Part shown: piece by piece, positions 36,701 through 42,700 of the stretch
Layout of the letters: each line of letters opens with the position of its first letter
Position numbering within the stretch: position 1 is the first letter of the stretch
Assembly (NCBI GenBank): GCA_033558025.1
Contig: JAUCEF010000017.1
Location: 3,534,001 to 3,598,000, forward strand
Reading direction: 5' to 3'
Length of the DNA: 64,000 nucleotides
From: Phytophthora sp. 'mugwort'
Taxonomy: Eukaryota > Oomycota > Peronosporomycetes > Peronosporales > Peronosporaceae
Notes under the pieces: generated by a model
Database searches by the model: none
What the model was told of the DNA's origin: nothing
The model's input: only the letters and a program-made list of their open reading frames with translations
Program-made: the position numbers and the translations under genes

Positions 36701-39700
36701 GCTGTTGTGTGCTCGGACTCGGACGGCGTATTTCTCACCCGTCTTCAATCCTTGGAGAACATAACGTAGTTGGCCCGGTACGGCCACATCTGCCGCGACG
36801 CCAGCGACGCCGTTCCGTTCGCAATACATTAAAGGTTGAACGCCAGCGAGCGTACGTGCAGCGAGTATTCGAGCCCCAGGTCCTTGGAGCTCCGTGCCGT
36901 CGACACTTAAGAGCGAAATGTCCTCCTTAACCTCCGATAGAAACGTGATAACCCAGCTAAACCCGTAGCCGTTGGCACGTCTCGTGACCGCGACAGCTCC
37001 AATCGTGACGAGACTTTCGAGAACCGTCTGCATCTGCAATGCCGAAATATTGTGCGGCATGGGCGGCGTTGTATCGGACAGGCCGTGACTGGCAAACGCA
37101 ACTCGAAACGTCCCACTGATCGGCTGAAGCCCCTTTTGAACCGAGTCGACGACAATCCCAGGATGGTCACCAGTCCAGCTGTCACTTGGAGACACCTGAA
37201 GGAGCTCTTGAGGGCCGACATGACCCGCTAGAAACGTAATCTCCCACTCGTACCCGTACGCGCTCTTGAATACCGGCGTAGGGACCGAGACGTCGAGATT
37301 TCCGTCTAGTTCAAAGGTCGTAGCACCAGCAGCGACTACAGCTGAGATCGTACGTCGTTCTCCCGCGATCCAAAGTATATCGTCCTTCTTGAGCTTACTG
37401 TCGTCTATTGACGACGACGACGACGTGTGAACGGTGGCAATATTGCTCGTCACCGTCACTAACAACCCTCCGACGACTCGAGTCGAGTCTGTTCTTGAAA
37501 CGTGAACCGTTCCAATGGTGGAGAGCCGCTCCAAACGCTCCTTGACTGAGTTCAAACCAACGGCGGCGGCATCCCATCGGATATTCTCCGTCACTTCTCC
37601 ACCGAACGACAATTTAAAGTATCCGTTTAACTTCCCAGAAGCATCAAAGTTCGCGAGCCGCTCGATCTCTGGAAGGCCGGCGCCGGCCGACGTTGTGATG
37701 GTTTGTTGCTCCTGCATGCCTTCTGCACGATACCATTCGACCTTGTACTTGTCGACACTGCACGCTTGTCCACCGACGGCAGACGCGCTCCAAGCCACTG
37801 CTAGCGTTGTCTTATCCACCACAGTGGCAGTAACAGACGGCGGAGGAGGCGGTTGGACGCACGTGACGGCACTGGCGAGCGGGGACGTCGCCGACCCGAA
37901 GCCGTCCGCGTTGTACGCCATCACGTGGGCATAGTATTTGACACCCGATCTCAGACCTGGAAGCGCGAACCGGAACGGGTCCGAACCCGTGACTTTATTT
38001 GCTACACGCACTATAGAGCTCGTACCCGTGACCTGTGAAGCTGCCACGGTCATGGTGAAGATGTTGCCGGCTCCGACCATTTCCTCACCGCGAAGATACG
38101 CAAACGTGACGGACCAAATCGCAGTATGGAGCGCCGCGTTCCGTACGGCCTTGGTGACTTTAATCGAGTACGACGAGCTGGTCGCTTGCAACGCTGCTTG
38201 CATCTCCAATGCCGAAGCACCCACGTCGATCAGGCCCGTCGTCTTGCCATGAAAAGTCAGAGCGAACGAACCAGCTACCGGTGAGACGCCGTCAGTGTAG
38301 ATCTCTTGGACTTCGTGGGTAAAGTCGCCGGTCGCCAGGTCACTGAAGCCCGGGACCCGTTCGAGGACGCGGATGCGAGGGAAATCGCCCGTCAACTGCC
38401 GTCCGTCCGCGACGAGTGGAGCCAAGTCGCCGTGGTTGTGTAGGAATGTGATCTTCCAAGTGTATCCCCACGACACCGGCGTCCGCGTCACCTTAACCGG
38501 GTCGACCGCCACATTGGACGTCTCTGTGATGATAACCAGTGCGTCTGTCATGTCTTCTACTGAGCAGTCGAACGGCAAGGCGGACGTCTTCCGACCGCCC
38601 CACGCTAGCGTAAACGTGCCTCCTACACCCACCGCAGAGCGGTAACTTGTGGTCACTTCCTGTACTTCGACTGTTTCTTGAATAGTGGCCACGCCGTAGT
38701 CACGACTGGAACTCTCGAAATTCGGAGACGAGTCCCATTCGACCCGATACATGGTCACTTTGGCACCTCCGGAATAATACGGCGCCCAGTAGTTCAACGA
38801 GAGCCACGTGGGGCCGTGGAATTCACCCAGAGCGACACCCGTGGGTGGAGTAGGGACCACAGAGGTTACCGTTGTCTCAGTCTGGAAAAACGTAACCGAG
38901 TCGCTTAAACCTCTGGAATTCTGGGCAAAGATACGGAACGCATACGCTTGACTACGGTCGAGGATCAGCGTCTCTTGCTTAGTGACAGCGACGGCATTAT
39001 TGCCTTGAACAGATGCTTGTAAGTTAGCTGTGGCTGGCGTGACTACAAGTAGCGGTAGTTTCTTCATAGGGTACGTCCCCCAGAACGAAATGGTATGAAC
39101 GACAGTGCCGCCGTTCACTGTCGAGACGACACTGACGCCGTCCACGCTGTCCAGCGTCTCCAGTGCGTCCTTGAGGTCATCGTTGAGAGTCGCCCACGGT
39201 AGATTCGTGACGGTCGTACTACCAGCATTTACGACCGTCTCGCCGGCAAAGCTCAAGGTATACGGCGTCGCTATTGCGACGTCATTGACTTCCAGAAGAA
39301 TCGTCTGCGTGGACGCCGGGTTCCCTACATTGACAACATTTTTAGATAAAGACTTGGGGCTCCTGATACCGATTCGAGCGTCTGTGCCGCGCCAATCGTG
39401 GTCTGGAATGACGTCAATAGTGTCGAGGTTTCCATCATATGAACGGAAGACGAGGTCCCATTTCCGTCCATTTGAGACGTGAGACGCACGTGTCCTGGTG
39501 ATCGTCTCTGTGAAGCTTCCTGTTACTTCAATATACCTCGGATCGACCGCAATGACCGAGTATTTCTTCATATCAGCCGACACTGAGGGAAGCCAGAGAT
39601 CGTCTCCAATATCAACAAGGTTCGTCAGGTCTTCGGTTGTCCGGAGTGTATTGTCAAAGATGTATACACTTGGAGCACCAGCCACGACATTTTCACCCGT

Positions 39701-42700
39701 ATACGGTATATCGGTAGTGACTTCTACTCCAGACACGGCAGTGATTGTGAACTTTATGGTATCAATGAAAAAGACGTTATTGACACTAAATCCGTGGTCT
39801 ACTGGGAACACGAAATCGCTTTGTCCTTTTGTAACGGCAATGACTTGCCCAAGATGATGAATTCCTACATATCCAGGCAATATCTTCGTCTGTTTGGTGA
39901 TTAATCCCGCCAGGACTTTATAGTTCTGTGACGCCGTTGTACCAGGAAACGCACTCGTTAAAGTCACATCAGTACAAGACATCGACTGGATAGTATGCGA
40001 CGGGTTTGAGCCGATCTCCAGCATTTCTCCAATAGCGAGAAACCGCGTCGGATCAATTAAAATCCCATCAAGTTGAATATTCGTCAATATTTTACTGCCT
40101 CCTGTGGCGTCGGCGGTGAGTTCTAAAGAATAAACGCCGACATCATCTGTCTTATCACCGAGAGCTACCACTGAATCTGCAATTGTCAGTTTCTGTAGTT
40201 CTTGAACAACTTTCATATGTGTAGCTGAATACCCAATCGCTTCTGTCGTTTCTCCACTTATTGTCAATCGAAACGAGCCACTAATATCATCTTGCTTGGC
40301 ATCCGTGAAGACGGTAACTGTAGGGTAGACGCTTATAACCGCGTTTTGGCCTGTTAACCGCGAGTGTTGAATGAAAATGGCATCCTGAGCGTCTTCTTGC
40401 TCCTGTGTGAACGTCACATGCCACGCCTTCCCGTAGACACCATACTGACTCACACTGACACGAACTGTAGCTGAAGTAGTGATCGATTCGATAGCGTCAC
40501 GCATCTCCGCAGCTCCAGTGTATTGAAATGACAATGGCAAAGTCACTTTACCCATATATGATAAGGTGAAGGAACCTCCGATAATACGTAACGCGTCTGC
40601 GAGGATTGTCTGGATCCTAACTTGTTCCTTAAAGCATGCACCTTCATATTTTATAGTATGAACTTGTCCATATACTGGTAGATTTGCTGGTGTCCAGGGA
40701 TCACAAATACCAGCTCCAAATTCCGAGAGGTCGAACTGCAATGTCGGCCACTGACGTGTGGGATATTGACCCCAGAAACGCACTTGGTAGTCGTGAAAGT
40801 CTAAAATCTTTAACGAACGAGCTTCGTTACTGAAAAACTCACAGGATCCGACAACAGTCACAGAGATCTTCGTGGTTCCTGTTGCTGGCGTGGTATTAAT
40901 GATAAATTCGCATGAATGTCTGGAGAAATCATTCGGGTTCCGACTAACTTGGATAATGGTATTCTCGACTAAAACACCGGTTTCGAGACTGGTGAAGGGA
41001 CTAGCAACCGAGAGTTCGCCGGTGTTATCATAATCCGTCACTTTTGACGTCGCAGAACCCGATAGAACCGCCACTTTGAAGGCACGAACCTCTTCCACAG
41101 TCACTTTGGACACGAGTTCGAGAGCTTCTAACTTCGCTTTCATAGTACTAGGCGTGTCTATATTCCCCAACGTGATACAGTCTGTTGTCTCACTCCCTAA
41201 TTGAAGCTTAAACGTGCCTCCTGTAGCTGTTGTCGGTGCAAACAGTCGAACAACTTGAACCGATGAAGGTGCTCCCACGACGTACGTATCGCACACTTGC
41301 TCGTCACTGTTAACCTCAAAGAATCCATAATGATTAGCAGAGACAGCAGTTTGGCCAGTCTTGATCCCAAATGTCGTTGAAGCCAAGGCTGCACTTGTTG
41401 TGACCGAAGTCAGTGATGAAATGAACTGAAGTCCTGGATATTTCCTATCGATAATATCTCCAACGTCATTGTCGAAAGAAATCGTCCACTCATATCCATA
41501 CGGACCATGTTGAGTCCCCGAGTCGTCAAGCTTAAGTACCCCCGCATTGGCCGTAAAGTCTTGTACTCCATGTCCTGGTTCTACGTCGATTGTCGTACTA
41601 CCTTCAGCGGGCTGCACTCTCACAATGAATCGTTTCCCGCCTACATCAATGCGTTCTCCCTTTGTGAGCATCTCGCATTGAAGAGCAGTCAGTGGAGCCA
41701 TCGTGACGTGGTTATGAGCGGCTGACAAGCTCGTCCCAGAGCCATCCACGACCACATACAGCGCTCGTGTGACGGATACCGGACGTACTGAAGGAAGACT
41801 GTTGAAAGCTCTTTGAAGAGCGCTAGCGGTCGTGTGTACTGACAGCAATGACGTGACGTCGTCTCCATACTGCAAGCGAAAAGTACCCGTGACGTCGTTC
41901 TCGAGCGAACTAAACACGAAAACTCTTTTAGTCGCAACTTTTCCGAATGATTCACCCACTGCATACTCAATTAAGTACTTGGAGACAGGATCTCCATGAT
42001 CTACTGGACTGGAGAGACGAAGCTCCAGTTGGGAACCAGATAGCGGCCACATTCCATTGACACTTGGAGGATCAGGTGACGTCGAGACAGCCGTTAAAAG
42101 AGGTAACGCACCTCGTCCAATCTGCTGCAAATCTGTGGTACTTGTGCTGTACCCATTCTCGTTCCGAGCAAATGCACGCACATAGTACTCTTGACCTGGA
42201 TCCAGTCCTTGGATAATTGTCTCGAAAGCGACATCCACACCTTGTACAACTTCTAAAATCTTGACATTTACTCCCGTACCTTTCAGTAACGAGTCATCAT
42301 CGACTACAAATAATGGCAAGTCTCCAAGATTCGACATAAAAGTGATTGTCCACGTCGCTCCAAAGTCGTCATTTGCTCTTCGAGTCACGTGTAAGCGCCC
42401 AACTGTAGCGAGGTTTTGAAGCTTGGTCCGTACGTCGGCTGCCGTGTCGTCAAAGTTGATCATAGCTCCCCCCACAGACTGGAAACTAACAGCAAACGAG
42501 CCGCTAATATCATCAGCCGTTGCCGTCGTAGAGATCGTCTGCACTTCATTTATCACTCCGCTAACCTCTTGAGAAGCGACAATTGCATTAGCCGCATAAT
42601 CTCCTTGAATCCCCGTCAAAGTTGTCACGAAAGTTTCGTCTCTTATGACCGACGCTGTCACTGTGCAAGTAGAACAGACGGCACCATATACATCCACAAA